A stretch of 64,000 nucleotides of DNA from Rubrobacter xylanophilus (GTDB lineage Bacteria > Actinomycetota > Rubrobacteria > Rubrobacterales > Rubrobacteraceae). This document shows, piece by piece, positions 15,773-23,755 of this stretch. A program made the translations under genes and the position numbers. How positions within the stretch are numbered: the stretch's first letter is position 1; each line of letters starts with the position of its first letter. The notes under the pieces are model-generated. The model saw only the letters and a program-made list of their open reading frames with translations. It did not search any database and was not told the origin of the DNA. Location of the stretch: the NCBI RefSeq assembly GCF_007164525.1, contig NZ_AP019791.1, positions 62,001-126,000 of the forward strand, written 5' to 3'.

Positions 15773-17329
15773 ATGAGGCTCTACACCGCAGAGGAGATGG
15801 GAAGCGCCGACCGGGCGGCCCAGGAGATGGGCATCACCGGTCGCATCCTCATGGAACGGGCGGGTGTGGGGATGGCCACCCTGGCGCTCGAGCGCTTCTC
15901 CCCGCGCCGGGCGGTGGCCGTCTGCGGGGGCGGCAACAACGGCGGCGACGGCTTCGTGGTGGCCCGCGAGCTGCACCGGGCCGGCGTGGAGGTGGAGGTA
16001 GTGGCCTCGAAGGAGACGTACCGGGGAGATCCGGAGGCGAACCTGCGGGCTCTCCGGGCGCTCGGGATTCGGGTCGTCGGGCCCGAAGGGCTGGAGGGGG
16101 TCCTCTCCGGGGCGGAGCTCGTCGTCGACGCCCTGCTGGGGACGGGTTTCTCCGGGGAGGTGCGGGAGCGGGAGGCCGCCATGATCCGGCAGATAAACGC
16201 CTCCCCCGCCCCGGTGCTGGCGGTGGACGTCCCCTCCGGGGTGGACGGTTCGACCGGGGAGGTGCGCGGCGCGGCCGTCCGGGCGGACCTGACGGTGTGC
16301 GCCCACGCGATCAAGGTGGGCTGCGTGGTCTCTCCGGGCAGGGAGCACGCCGGCCGGGTGGCCGTGGTGGACATCGGGATACCACCCGGCGCCGAGGTCG
16401 AACCCTCGGTCGTCCTGAACGACGCGGCTTCGCTCGCCGGTCTCATACCCCGCACCGCCGAGCCCGCCCACAAGTACTCCGCCGGGGCCCTGCTGGTGGT
16501 GGCCGGATCCCGGGCGATGACCGGAGCTGCGGTGATGACCGTCGCCGGGGCGCAGCGCGCGGGGTGCGGCATCGTCTTTCTCGTCACCGCCGCGGGCGCG
16601 GCCCCGCTCCTCGACGCCCGGCTCACCGAGGCCATCGTGGAGGGAGCGCCGGAGGACGCGGCGGGGCACATGGGCGAGGAGGCCCTCGACGCGGTGCTCG
16701 GGCGGGCCGGACGGGCCTCGGCGGTGGTCGTCGGCCCTGGCCTCGGGGTCGGGGAGGGAGGGCGGAGGCTCGTGGAGGGGATCCTGCGCGAGGTCGAGGC
16801 GCCGGTGCTGCTGGACGCCGACGCCATCACCAACCTCGCCGGCAGCGGGGCGCTCGCCCGGAGGGAGGCCCCCGCTGTCATCACCCCGCACGCCGGAGAG
16901 CTGGGGAGGATCATGGGTGCGGGGGCGCGTGAGATCTCCGCCTCCCGCCTCCGGTGCGCCCGGGAGGCCGCCCGCCGCCACCGCTGCTGCGTGCTCCTCA
17001 AGGGCTCGGACACGATAGTCGTGGAGGGGGACCGGGCCGCCGTGAACCCCACCGGGCACGTCGCGCTCGCCACTGCGGGCACGGGGGACGTGCTCTCCGG
17101 CGTGATCGGGGCTCTGCTCTCCCGGGGCGTGGAGCCCTACGATGCGGCCCGGGCCGGGGCCTGGGCTCACGGTCGGGCGGCCCGGCTGTGGCTGGAGGAG
17201 ACCGGGTGGCCCGCGGAGAGCCTCATCGCGACCGATCTGCTGTCGCACCTGCCGCGGGCGTTCGCAGAACTCCTCGGGAACTCGCCGGAGGCGGAGGGAC
17301 CGGCCGCACCGGGATCGGGAGCGGGATAG
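15773..17329 (+). CDS. nnr: Bifunctional NAD(P)H-hydrate epimerase/dehydratase
   Basis: The protein repairs hydrated NADH and NADPH. Residues about 1-215 are the YjeF epimerase domain (VCGGGNNGGDGFVVAREL, VDVPSGVDGSTGEV). Residues about 225-500 are the ribokinase-like ADP-dependent dehydratase (SAGALLVVAGSRAMTGA, VVGPGLGVGEGG, ATAGTGDVLSGVIGALL). The 518-residue length fits the fused form. The GC-rich antisense frame is open over its whole length, but it is a compositional shadow. Confidence 0.95.
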   Translation: MRLYTAEEMGSADRAAQEMGITGRILMERAGVGMATLALERFSPRRAVAVCGGGNNGGDGFVVARELHRAGVEVEVVASKETYRGDPEANLRALRALGIRVVGPEGLEGVLSGAELVVDALLGTGFSGEVREREAAMIRQINASPAPVLAVDVPSGVDGSTGEVRGAAVRADLTVCAHAIKVGCVVSPGREHAGRVAVVDIGIPPGAEVEPSVVLNDAASLAGLIPRTAEPAHKYSAGALLVVAGSRAMTGAAVMTVAGAQRAGCGIVFLVTAAGAAPLLDARLTEAIVEGAPEDAAGHMGEEALDAVLGRAGRASAVVVGPGLGVGEGGRRLVEGILREVEAPVLLDADAITNLAGSGALARREAPAVITPHAGELGRIMGAGAREISASRLRCAREAARRHRCCVLLKGSDTIVVEGDRAAVNPTGHVALATAGTGDVLSGVIGALLSRGVEPYDAARAGAWAHGRAARLWLEETGWPAESLIATDLLSHLPRAFAELLGNSPEAEGPAAPGSGAG

Positions 17330-17344
17330 TTTCGCGGGAGGACC

Positions 17345-17827
17345 ATGGAACAACAGGACATACGCAACCTGACGGTCGGTGACGTGATGCACGAGGACTG
17401 GCCCGCTCTGCGGCCGGAGGATACCGTCGAGACCGCGATAAAGCTCTTCGCCCGGGAGGGCATCTCCGGGGCTCCGGTGGTGCGGGAGGGGAGGCTGGTC
17501 GGCATCGTGACAGAGGGGGACCTGATCTTCCAGGACGCCGAGATAAAGTCCCCGGGCTTTCTGGACATTCTGGGCGGGATCATCCCGCTCGGAAGCTGGG
17601 AGGAGTATCGGGAGCAGACCCTCAAGAGCGCCGGGGTCACCGTCGAGGAGGTCATGACGCGGGACGTCGTGACCGTCGCTCCCGACACCCCGCTCCCCGA
17701 GGCGTCGACCATCATGGCCCGGCGCCGGATTAAGCTTCTGCCCGTGGTGGAGGGGGAGCGTCTTCTGCGCGGGATGATCTCGCGGATGGACATCCTCACG
17801 CTCCACGTGGTCCGTCCCCGGCGCTGA
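17345..17827 (+). CDS. CBS-domain pair protein
   Basis: The 160-residue protein is essentially two CBS motifs in a Bateman module (about 10-70 and 98-155). Signatures are VGDVMHEDWPALRPEDTVETA and VEEVMTRDVVTVAPDTPLPEA. Such stand-alone modules bind adenosyl nucleotides or metals and regulate partners. No catalytic domain is attached. It lies between nnr and alr, 15 and 9 nt from each. Partner unknown. Confidence 0.9.
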   Translation: MEQQDIRNLTVGDVMHEDWPALRPEDTVETAIKLFAREGISGAPVVREGRLVGIVTEGDLIFQDAEIKSPGFLDILGGIIPLGSWEEYREQTLKSAGVTVEEVMTRDVVTVAPDTPLPEASTIMARRRIKLLPVVEGERLLRGMISRMDILTLHVVRPRR

Positions 17828-17836
17828 GACGGACAT

Positions 17837-18928
17837 ATGGGGTTTCCGGGACGCGTCTGGGCCGAGGTGGATCTCGGAGCGATCCGGCACAACGTCCGCC
17901 TCCTGCGCCGCCGCTCCAGGGCTCCGCGCCTGATGGCGGTGGTGAAGGCCGACGCCTACGGCCACGGGGCGGTCCCGGTGGCCCGGGCGGCGCTCGCGGG
18001 CGGTGCCGACGGTCTCGCCGTGGCCACCGTCGCGGAGGGTTCCGAACTGCGGCGGGCCGGTATCCGGGCTCCCATACTGGTCTTCGGGGACCTTTCTCCG
18101 GTGGGTCTCCGGCTCGCCATCCGGGAACGCCTGGCGGTGAGCGTCCACTCCGTCCCCTCCGCCCGCCGCATCGCCGCCTCCGGCGTGGAGGTCCACCTGA
18201 AGGTGGACACCGGGATGAACCGGTGGGGACTCGAGCCCGCGGAGGTGGGCGAAGCCCTCAGGGCGCTGGGCCGACCCCCGGAGGGCGTATACACCCACCT
18301 CGCCTGCGCCGACTCCGATCCGGAGGCCACCCGGCGGCAGCTCGAGACCTTCGACGCCGTGCTCGCCGCCCACCCCTTCGGCGGGGCGCTGGTGCACGCC
18401 GCCAACTCCGCCGCCACGCTCTGGCATCCGCATGCCCACTATGGCTGCGTGCGCCCGGGCATAGCCCTCTATGGGCTCCACCCCGCCGGGGATGCCGGCG
18501 ACCCCGGAGGGGAGGGGCTGCGCCCCGCGCTCACGCTCAGGAGCTACGTCGCCGCCGTCCGGCGCCTCGAGTCCGGGGAGGGCGTATCCTACGGTCTGAC
18601 CTTCCGGGCTCCGGGGCCGATGCTCGCCGCGACCGTTCCCGTCGGGTACGCCGACGGCTACCGGCGGGCGCTCTCCGGGAGGGCCGAGGCGCTCGTGCGC
18701 GGCCGCCGGCGGCCGCTGCTCGGGCGGGTCTCCATGGACGCCTGCGTCTTCGGGGTGGACGGGGACGTGCGGTTGGGTGACGAGGTCGTGCTCCTCGGCA
18801 GACAGGGGGATGAGGTGGTTCCGGCCGAGGAGCTCGCCGCCTGGGCCGGCACGATAAACTACGAGATAACAACCGGCCTGAACCCCCGGCGTGTGGAGAG
18901 GAGCTACGCAGATGTTCAAGGATCTTGA
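17837..18928 (+). CDS. alr: Alanine racemase
   Basis: This PLP enzyme makes D-alanine for peptidoglycan. The 363-residue protein has VWAEVDLGAIRHNV and the PLP lysine K37 in MAVVKADAYGHGA. The second catalytic site is the tyrosine in GEGVSYGLTFRAP. It ends in the beta-barrel domain with NYEITTGLNPR, close to the usual C-terminus. The stop lies 17 nt inside the next gene. Confidence 0.96.
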   Translation: MGFPGRVWAEVDLGAIRHNVRLLRRRSRAPRLMAVVKADAYGHGAVPVARAALAGGADGLAVATVAEGSELRRAGIRAPILVFGDLSPVGLRLAIRERLAVSVHSVPSARRIAASGVEVHLKVDTGMNRWGLEPAEVGEALRALGRPPEGVYTHLACADSDPEATRRQLETFDAVLAAHPFGGALVHAANSAATLWHPHAHYGCVRPGIALYGLHPAGDAGDPGGEGLRPALTLRSYVAAVRRLESGEGVSYGLTFRAPGPMLAATVPVGYADGYRRALSGRAEALVRGRRRPLLGRVSMDACVFGVDGDVRLGDEVVLLGRQGDEVVPAEELAAWAGTINYEITTGLNPRRVERSYADVQGS

Positions 18929-19244
18929 CTGGAGGTCCGCCGCCCGGCGTTCGGCGGTGGTGGTCGCCATCTACCTGGGCGTCTTCTACCTGCTCAGCGT
19001 GGCGTTCCCGGAGAGCTTTCGCCTCAGGAGCAGCCAGGACGTCACCGCCCTGCTGATAAACGCGGTGTTCTTCTTCCTCATCTTCACCCTGATCTACGCC
19101 CTCCTGGACCGGCGGCGGGCCCGGATGATGGCGGAGGCCAGGAAGAAGCGCGAGGAGGGTTCCGCCCGGCCCGAACCCGGACCCCTGAAGGGCAAGCCGA
19201 ACCCGAACACCAGCCGCAGGAAGGCCGCCCGGCGCCGCCGGTAG
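18912..19244 (+). CDS. Small membrane protein with basic tail
   Basis: The 110-residue protein is not recognised. It has two transmembrane segments (about 14-33 and 46-66) and a very basic, lysine/arginine-rich C-terminal tail that is likely cytoplasmic. The ATG at 18912 overlaps alr by 17 bp, and its stop overlaps the following HD gene by 1 bp. The tight packing supports an expressed gene in the acpS-alr operon. Function unknown. Confidence 0.7.
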   Translation: MFKDLDWRSAARRSAVVVAIYLGVFYLLSVAFPESFRLRSSQDVTALLINAVFFFLIFTLIYALLDRRRARMMAEARKKREEGSARPEPGPLKGKPNPNTSRRKAARRRR

Positions 19245-19987
19245 TGGCTCTGCTGGACGCCCTCGGCCCGCCGCCGGACGAGGCGGCCATCCTGCGGCAG
19301 ATCCCGGAGCTCGGGCCTTCCCGGGGGCTGGAGCAGAGTCCGTACCACCACCTGGACACCTTCGGGCACACCCTAGAGGTCGTACGGCGGGTGGACGAGG
19401 AGCTGCGGGCAGGAAGCCTGGGCGCCCGGGTGGAGGCCGGGCGTGTGGAGGGCTTGCGTCTCGCGGCCCTCCTGCACGACGTGGCCAAGCCGGTCACCCG
19501 CGGGGAGCTCGGCGGGCGGGTGCTCTTCGTCGCCCACGACTCTTTGGGGGCGCTTCTGGTGCGCCGTATCTGCCGGCGGTTGGGGATCCCGGCGCTCCAT
19601 ACCGACATGGTCGTGACGCTCACCGCGCTGCACCTGAAGATCGGGTTCATGGAGCATCCCGAGTCGGACTACCCGCCGGAGCGGCTGGCGCTCGCCGCCG
19701 GACCCTTCGGAGAGGAGCTCGCGGTCCTCTCCTGGGCCGACCGGCTCGCTGCCCAGGGCCCGCGCCTGAAGGACGAGCACATCGAGCGCCACCGGAGGCT
19801 GTGCGTGCGCTTTCTGCGGGCGAGCCGCGCGCGGGATCCGCATCCCGCGCCGGCGTACGGGGAGCTCGCCCGGCTACTGCCCGGAGCCTCGGAGTCGGAC
19901 GTGGGATATGTCGCCGCGTGCGCGCGGCTCGTCGCCGCCCGCGGCGGGGGTGGGGATCCCCTCGCGCTCGCCGGGCGTCTACTCTGA
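19244..19987 (+). CDS. HD-domain protein, probable phosphohydrolase
   Basis: The 247-residue protein has an HD metal-binding domain (FGHTLEVVRRV, LAALLHDVAKPVT, HDSLGALLVRRICRRLGIP). It resembles the HD part of CCA-adding enzymes but has no nucleotidyltransferase domain, so it is probably a stand-alone phosphodiesterase or phosphatase. The GTG at 19244 overlaps the previous stop. Substrate unknown. Confidence 0.85.
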   Translation: MALLDALGPPPDEAAILRQIPELGPSRGLEQSPYHHLDTFGHTLEVVRRVDEELRAGSLGARVEAGRVEGLRLAALLHDVAKPVTRGELGGRVLFVAHDSLGALLVRRICRRLGIPALHTDMVVTLTALHLKIGFMEHPESDYPPERLALAAGPFGEELAVLSWADRLAAQGPRLKDEHIERHRRLCVRFLRASRARDPHPAPAYGELARLLPGASESDVGYVAACARLVAARGGGGDPLALAGRLL

Positions 19988-20058
19988 GGCCGGGACGGTC
20001 ATGATAGAATCGCTGTGGTCGGGCGTGCGTTCTTCCTGAGGGGAGGTCGAGAGGGATC

Positions 20059-20259
20059 TTGGGTATCAAACGGGCAAAGAGGGACCGCTGGATCCTGGGT
20101 GTGTGCGGGGGGATCGCCCACACCTACGGGTGGAGTCCGGCACTCGTACGGCTGCTCGCCGTGGTGCTGGCCATCTTCATCCCCGGGTTCAGCCTGATCC
20201 CGGCCATCATCGTCTACGTGGTGCTCGGCATGGTACTCCCCGAGAGCGAGGAGTTCTGA
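20059..20259 (+). CDS. PspC-domain membrane protein
   Basis: The 66-residue protein is a minimal PspC domain: DRWILGVCGGIAHTYGWSP, then a hydrophobic segment and VVLGMVLPESEEF. PspC domains are linked to the phage-shock envelope stress response. Start TTG 20059 follows a GGGGAGG site. Upstream TAGAAT (about 20004-20009) with a TG extension may be the -10. It lies 6 nt before the glycosylase gene. Confidence 0.88.
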   Translation: MGIKRAKRDRWILGVCGGIAHTYGWSPALVRLLAVVLAIFIPGFSLIPAIIVYVVLGMVLPESEEF

Positions 20260-20265
20260 GCCGCC

Positions 20266-20895
20266 TTGGAGTTCGCCGAGGCCCAGAAGGAGGCCCTGGA
20301 GTGCACCCGCTGTGGCCTCTGCCAGTCCCGCAGCCGCGTGGTCTTCGGCGAGGGGCCGCTCAACGCCCGGCTGTTCATCGTCGGGGAGGCCCCCGGATAT
20401 AACGAGGACGCCTCTGGAAGGCCCTTCCAGGGCGCCTCGGGGATGCTCCTGGAGAAGCTCTTGGGGACGGTGGGCCTCTCCAGGGAGGAGGTCTACCTCA
20501 CCACGCTCGTCAAGTGCCGGCCGCCGGGCATGCCGCCCCGTTCACCGCGGCCTTCCGAGGTGAGCAGCTGCCGCCGCTACCTGATCTCCCAGCTGGTCGC
20601 TGTGGATCCGAAGGTGGTCGTCGCCCTGGGCGAGCTGCCCTCTCGCATCCTCACCGGGCGCAAGGAATCGCTGCGGCGCATCCGGGGCCGGGCCATCCCC
20701 CTGGATCGGCGCTACGTGATCCCCACGTTCTCCCTGCAGCGGGCGCTGTACGTCCCGGCCGACCGGTCGCTCCTTGTCTCGGACTTCTCCCGGCTGCCGG
20801 AGCTGCTGGAGTCCGAGCGCCCGACCACCTACGAGACGTTGAACGTGCCGTCCCCCGCCTCGGAGCGCGAGCCCCTGCAGCCCGGTCTCTGGTGA
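20266..20895 (+). CDS. Uracil-DNA glycosylase, family 4 (iron-sulfur)
   Basis: The enzyme removes uracil from DNA. The 209-residue protein has four cysteines for a 4Fe-4S cluster: CTRCGLC at about 13-19, one in LVKCRPPG and one in SSCRRYL. The active-site motifs are GEAPGYNEDASGRPFQGASG and an uracil-pocket region near IPTFSLQRAL, where the usual HPS/HPA motif is replaced by SLQ. The TTG start and 4-bp overlap with tsaE place it in an operon. Activity is likely but the changed motif is worth noting. Confidence 0.88.
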   Translation: MEFAEAQKEALECTRCGLCQSRSRVVFGEGPLNARLFIVGEAPGYNEDASGRPFQGASGMLLEKLLGTVGLSREEVYLTTLVKCRPPGMPPRSPRPSEVSSCRRYLISQLVAVDPKVVVALGELPSRILTGRKESLRRIRGRAIPLDRRYVIPTFSLQRALYVPADRSLLVSDFSRLPELLESERPTTYETLNVPSPASEREPLQPGLW

Positions 20896-21344
20896 GGGTG
20901 ATCCGGGAGGGACTCGACGAGAGGGCTGTGAGGGAGCTGGCCGCGGAGGTGGCCCGTCGGTTGCTTCCGGGCGACGTGGTGGTGCTGGCGGGCGAGGTGG
21001 GCTCGGGGAAGAGCACCTTCGTCCGGGCCGCGGCCCGGGCGCTCGGGGTGAAGGAGAGGGTGACGAGCCCAACCTACCAGCTCGCCCGCTCCTACGAGGG
21101 CTCCATCGGCGGCCGGAGGGTGGCCGTGAACCACCTGGACCTCTACCGGGTTGAGGAGATCGGCGATTGGGATGCGCTCTCCCTGGATGACTACCTCTCC
21201 CCGGATGCGGTGACCTTCATCGAGTGGGCGGACCCCGCGCAGGGCCTGCTGGAGGATCCCACCCTGATCCGGCTGGAGCACGAGTCGCCGCGGACCCGCC
21301 GGGTGAGCATCGAGGGGCCGGTCGCGGAGCGGATGGAATGTTGA
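20892..21344 (+). CDS. tsaE: tRNA t6A threonylcarbamoyltransferase-complex ATPase TsaE
   Basis: TsaE is the ATPase that works with TsaB and TsaD to make t6A at position 37 of tRNAs reading ANN codons. The 150-residue protein has the P-loop VVLAGEVGSGKSTFVRAAA, SPTYQLARSYEG, HLDLYRVEEIGDWDALSLDD and FIEWADPAQ. GTG 20892 overlaps the glycosylase stop by 4 bp; GTG 20898 is an alternative. It overlaps tsaB by 7 bp. Confidence 0.95.
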   Translation: MRVIREGLDERAVRELAAEVARRLLPGDVVVLAGEVGSGKSTFVRAAARALGVKERVTSPTYQLARSYEGSIGGRRVAVNHLDLYRVEEIGDWDALSLDDYLSPDAVTFIEWADPAQGLLEDPTLIRLEHESPRTRRVSIEGPVAERMEC

Positions 21345-22009
21345 TCCTGGCTCTCGATGCCTCGACCTCCGTGGTGAGCGTCGCGCTGGGCCGGGTTGAG
21401 GGCGAAGAGCGCCGGGTGCTCGCCGAGATCTCGCTCGACGGCCGCGGGGCCTCGGAGGGACTGCTGCCGGCGGTGCACGCGGCGCTCGGGCTCGCCGGGG
21501 AGGAGCTCCGCTCGGTGGAGCGGATCGTCGCCGGTGTGGGTCCCGGAACCTTTACCGGCATCAGGATCGCGGCGGCCACCGCGCGTTCCCTCGCGCTCGG
21601 GAGCGGCATCCCCCTCTGCGCCAACCCCACGCTCGCGGCCCTCGCCGCCCCGGCCCTCTTCGTGAGTGGAGAGGTGCTCGCCGTGCTTGACGCAAAGCGC
21701 GGGGAGGTCTTCGCGCAGCCCTTCACCCCGGAGGGACCCTCCGGAGGGATCGTCTGCTGCAGGCCCGGAGAGTTGCGGGCCGGAGGCTCCCCGCTGGTCG
21801 TCGGGGACGGCGCGGTGCGCTACAGGGAGGAGCTCTCCGGGTTGGGCCGCATACCGCCCGACGACTCCCCGTTGCACCGGGTCTCCGCCGCGGGGCACGT
21901 CCTCTCCGCGGACCTGTCGCCCGTCGCCGCCGGGGAGGTCGTTCCGATCTACGTCCGCGAGCCGGACGCGGAGGTCCGGCGGGACCTGAACCCCTGGAGC
22001 CGCCCGTGA
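21338..22009 (+). CDS. tsaB: tRNA t6A biosynthesis protein TsaB
   Basis: TsaB is the inactive paralogue that scaffolds TsaD in t6A synthesis. The 223-residue protein has LILALDASTSVVSVALG, SEGLLPAVHAAL and VGPGTFTGIRIAAATARSLA, the TsaB signature. Its C-terminal region is short, as usual. The ATG 21338 overlaps tsaE by 7 bp, and the stop overlaps rimI by 4 bp. Confidence 0.95.
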   Translation: MLILALDASTSVVSVALGRVEGEERRVLAEISLDGRGASEGLLPAVHAALGLAGEELRSVERIVAGVGPGTFTGIRIAAATARSLALGSGIPLCANPTLAALAAPALFVSGEVLAVLDAKRGEVFAQPFTPEGPSGGIVCCRPGELRAGGSPLVVGDGAVRYREELSGLGRIPPDDSPLHRVSAAGHVLSADLSPVAAGEVVPIYVREPDAEVRRDLNPWSRP

Positions 22010-22461
22010 GGATCCGCCGGATGCGCCCGGAGGATCTTCCCGCCGTGATGGAGATAGAGGCCCTGAGCCTCCCGACCCCGTGGAGCGAGGATGTCTGGCG
22101 GCAGGAACTCGCGAGCCCCTTCGGGCTGTACCTGGTGCTCGAGGAAGGGGGGCGGGTGCGCGGTCAGATCGGAGCGCGGCGGGCCGCCGACGAGCTGCAC
22201 GTGACCACCCTCGCGGTCCATCCCGAGAGTCGCCGGCGGGGCTACGGACGGGCCCTGCTCGAGGCCGCGGTCACCGAGGAGCACGGGATCCGGCGGGTGT
22301 TGCTCGAGGTCCGGCCGAGCAACGCTCCGGCCCGCGCCTTCTACGCCGCCCTCGGCTTCCGCGAGACCGGACACCGCCCCCGCTACTACGGGGACGAAGA
22401 CGCACTGCTCATGACCCTCGACCTTCCCGGCGACGCCGCCGCTCCTCCCGCCGGCGCCTGA
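22006..22461 (+). CDS. rimI: Ribosomal protein S18 alanine N-acetyltransferase-like (RimI)
   Basis: The 151-residue GNAT protein has the RimI pattern: MRIRRMRPEDLPAVMEIEAL, PWSEDVWRQELASPFG, LAVHPESRRRGYGRALLEAA and PSNAPARAFYAALGFRETG. The gene order tsaE-tsaB-rimI-tsaD is conserved in many bacteria and supports the name. Actual acetylation target is not proven. The 3' end overlaps a small convergent membrane-protein gene by 53 bp. Confidence 0.92.
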   Translation: MRIRRMRPEDLPAVMEIEALSLPTPWSEDVWRQELASPFGLYLVLEEGGRVRGQIGARRAADELHVTTLAVHPESRRRGYGRALLEAAVTEEHGIRRVLLEVRPSNAPARAFYAALGFRETGHRPRYYGDEDALLMTLDLPGDAAAPPAGA

Positions 22462-22639
22462 GCGCCTCCCGGCTCTCGAAGGGCTTGAGCAGGTAGAGCG
22501 CGGGCGCCACGCAGGCCAGAAACCCCGCGGCTAGCACGGTCACGAAGATAGGGTCCACCGGCCCGCGCACCACGTAGAGCACCAGCTGCGCCAGCACCAC
22601 CAGGGCTATGAGCGCGAAGAGCAGGGAGAAGATGCGCAT
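22409..22639 (-). CDS. Small two-helix membrane protein
   Basis: The 76-residue protein has two hydrophobic segments (about 3-24 and 31-50) and a C-terminal tail packed with arginine and glutamate. A minus-strand TATACT (22654-22649) is followed by the ATG at 22639, giving a nearly leaderless transcript. It overlaps rimI tail-to-tail by 53 bp. Hydrophobic pattern and promoter support it; no family is recognised. Confidence 0.6.
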   Translation of the reverse strand: MRIFSLLFALIALVVLAQLVLYVVRGPVDPIFVTVLAAGFLACVAPALYLLKPFESREALRRRREERRRRREGRGS

Positions 22640-22667
22640 CGCCCCCCAAGTATACCCGGAGCCGTGC

Positions 22668-22673
22668 TATAAA
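22668..22673 (+). promoter_or_regulatory. Extended -10 promoter of tsaD
   Basis: TGCTATAAA gives an extended -10 (TATAAA at 22668-22673), 9 nt before the tsaD ATG at 22683. No ribosome site is visible, so a leaderless mRNA is likely. Confidence 0.5.
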
Positions 22674-22682
22674 ACCGGGCGT

Positions 22683-23672
22683 ATGATCCTCGCCATCGAG
22701 ACGTCCTGCGACGACACCTGCGCGGCCGTGGTGGAACCCTCGGGTCGCCGCGCGCTCTCCAACGTAGTCCACACCCAGACCGAGCACTCCCGCTACGGCG
22801 GCGTCGTCCCGGAGGTGGCCTCCCGCGCGCACCTCGAGCGCATGGACGGCGTGATCGAGAAGGCCCTCTCGGACGCGGGCGTCACGCTCGACGACGTGGA
22901 GCGCGTGGCCGTCACCGTCCGGCCCGGCCTGATCGGGGCTCTGCTCGTCGGGGTGGCCGCAGCCAAGGGGCTCGCCTACGCCCGGCGGCTCCCGCTCGTC
23001 CCCGTGAACCATCTGGAGGGGCACGTGGCCGCCGCCTACCTGGAGGATCCGGACCTGGAGCCGCCGTTCGTGGCGCTGGTCGCCTCCGGGGGACACACGG
23101 CGCTGTACGCGGTGGGGAAAGACCGCGCTATGCGCCTGCTCGGCGAGACGCTCGACGATGCCGCCGGTGAAGCGCTGGACAAGGGCGCGCGGATGCTGGG
23201 CCTGGGCTTCCCGGGCGGGCCGGCAATCTCCCGGGCCGCCGAGGGTGGGGACCCCGGGCGTTACGGGTTCCCGGTGGCGCTCAGGGAGAAGAACAGCCTG
23301 GACTTCTCTTTCTCCGGCCTGAAGACCAGCCTGCTCTACAGGATCCGGGAGTTGGGGCCCGAGCGGGTGCGGGAGGAGCTGGCGCATCTCGCGGCCGGCT
23401 ACGAGGCCGCCGTGGTGGAGGCGCTCGCCCGCAAGTTGCTGCGGGCCGCGGAACTCCAGCGCGCCGGGGCCGTGGTGGTCGCCGGGGGGGTCGCGGCCAA
23501 CGGCCGGCTGCGCCGGCGGCTCCGGGAGGAGTGCTCCGAGCGTGGCATCGGGCTCGTCGTTCCGCCGCCGGCCCTGTGCACGGACAACGCCGCCATGATC
23601 GGGGCGGCCGCGGTCCACACCCCCGAGATCTCCTGGCCCGGATACCTCGCGCTGAACGCCCGCAGCGTCTGA
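22683..23672 (+). CDS. tsaD: tRNA N6-adenosine threonylcarbamoyltransferase TsaD
   Basis: TsaD transfers threonylcarbamoyl to A37 of tRNA. The 329-residue ASKHA-fold protein has ILAIETSCDDTCAAVV, VVPEVASRAHLERM, the metal motif in VNHLEGHVAAAYL, VASGGHTALYAV and the later DNAAMIGAAA near the end. ATG 22683 is fixed by the conserved N-terminus. Separated from tsaE-tsaB-rimI by the small minus-strand gene and with its own promoter. Confidence 0.97.
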   Translation: MILAIETSCDDTCAAVVEPSGRRALSNVVHTQTEHSRYGGVVPEVASRAHLERMDGVIEKALSDAGVTLDDVERVAVTVRPGLIGALLVGVAAAKGLAYARRLPLVPVNHLEGHVAAAYLEDPDLEPPFVALVASGGHTALYAVGKDRAMRLLGETLDDAAGEALDKGARMLGLGFPGGPAISRAAEGGDPGRYGFPVALREKNSLDFSFSGLKTSLLYRIRELGPERVREELAHLAAGYEAAVVEALARKLLRAAELQRAGAVVVAGGVAANGRLRRRLREECSERGIGLVVPPPALCTDNAAMIGAAAVHTPEISWPGYLALNARSV

Positions 23673-23755
23673 AGCTCCTCCTTGACGGCGGGCTCCCGCC
23701 TGTGTGAGAGTACGCCTGCATATCGGTTGGAGGTTCGCAGGGACGGAGGGGGCGG

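Noticed and set aside
15311-18970. A 1219-codon open frame antisense to acpS, nnr, the CBS gene and alr.
   Set aside because: It mirrors strong genes on the plus strand, has no domain pattern, and is explained by high GC codon use. Several similar antisense frames (for example opposite guaB3-guaA and serA) were dropped for the same reason.
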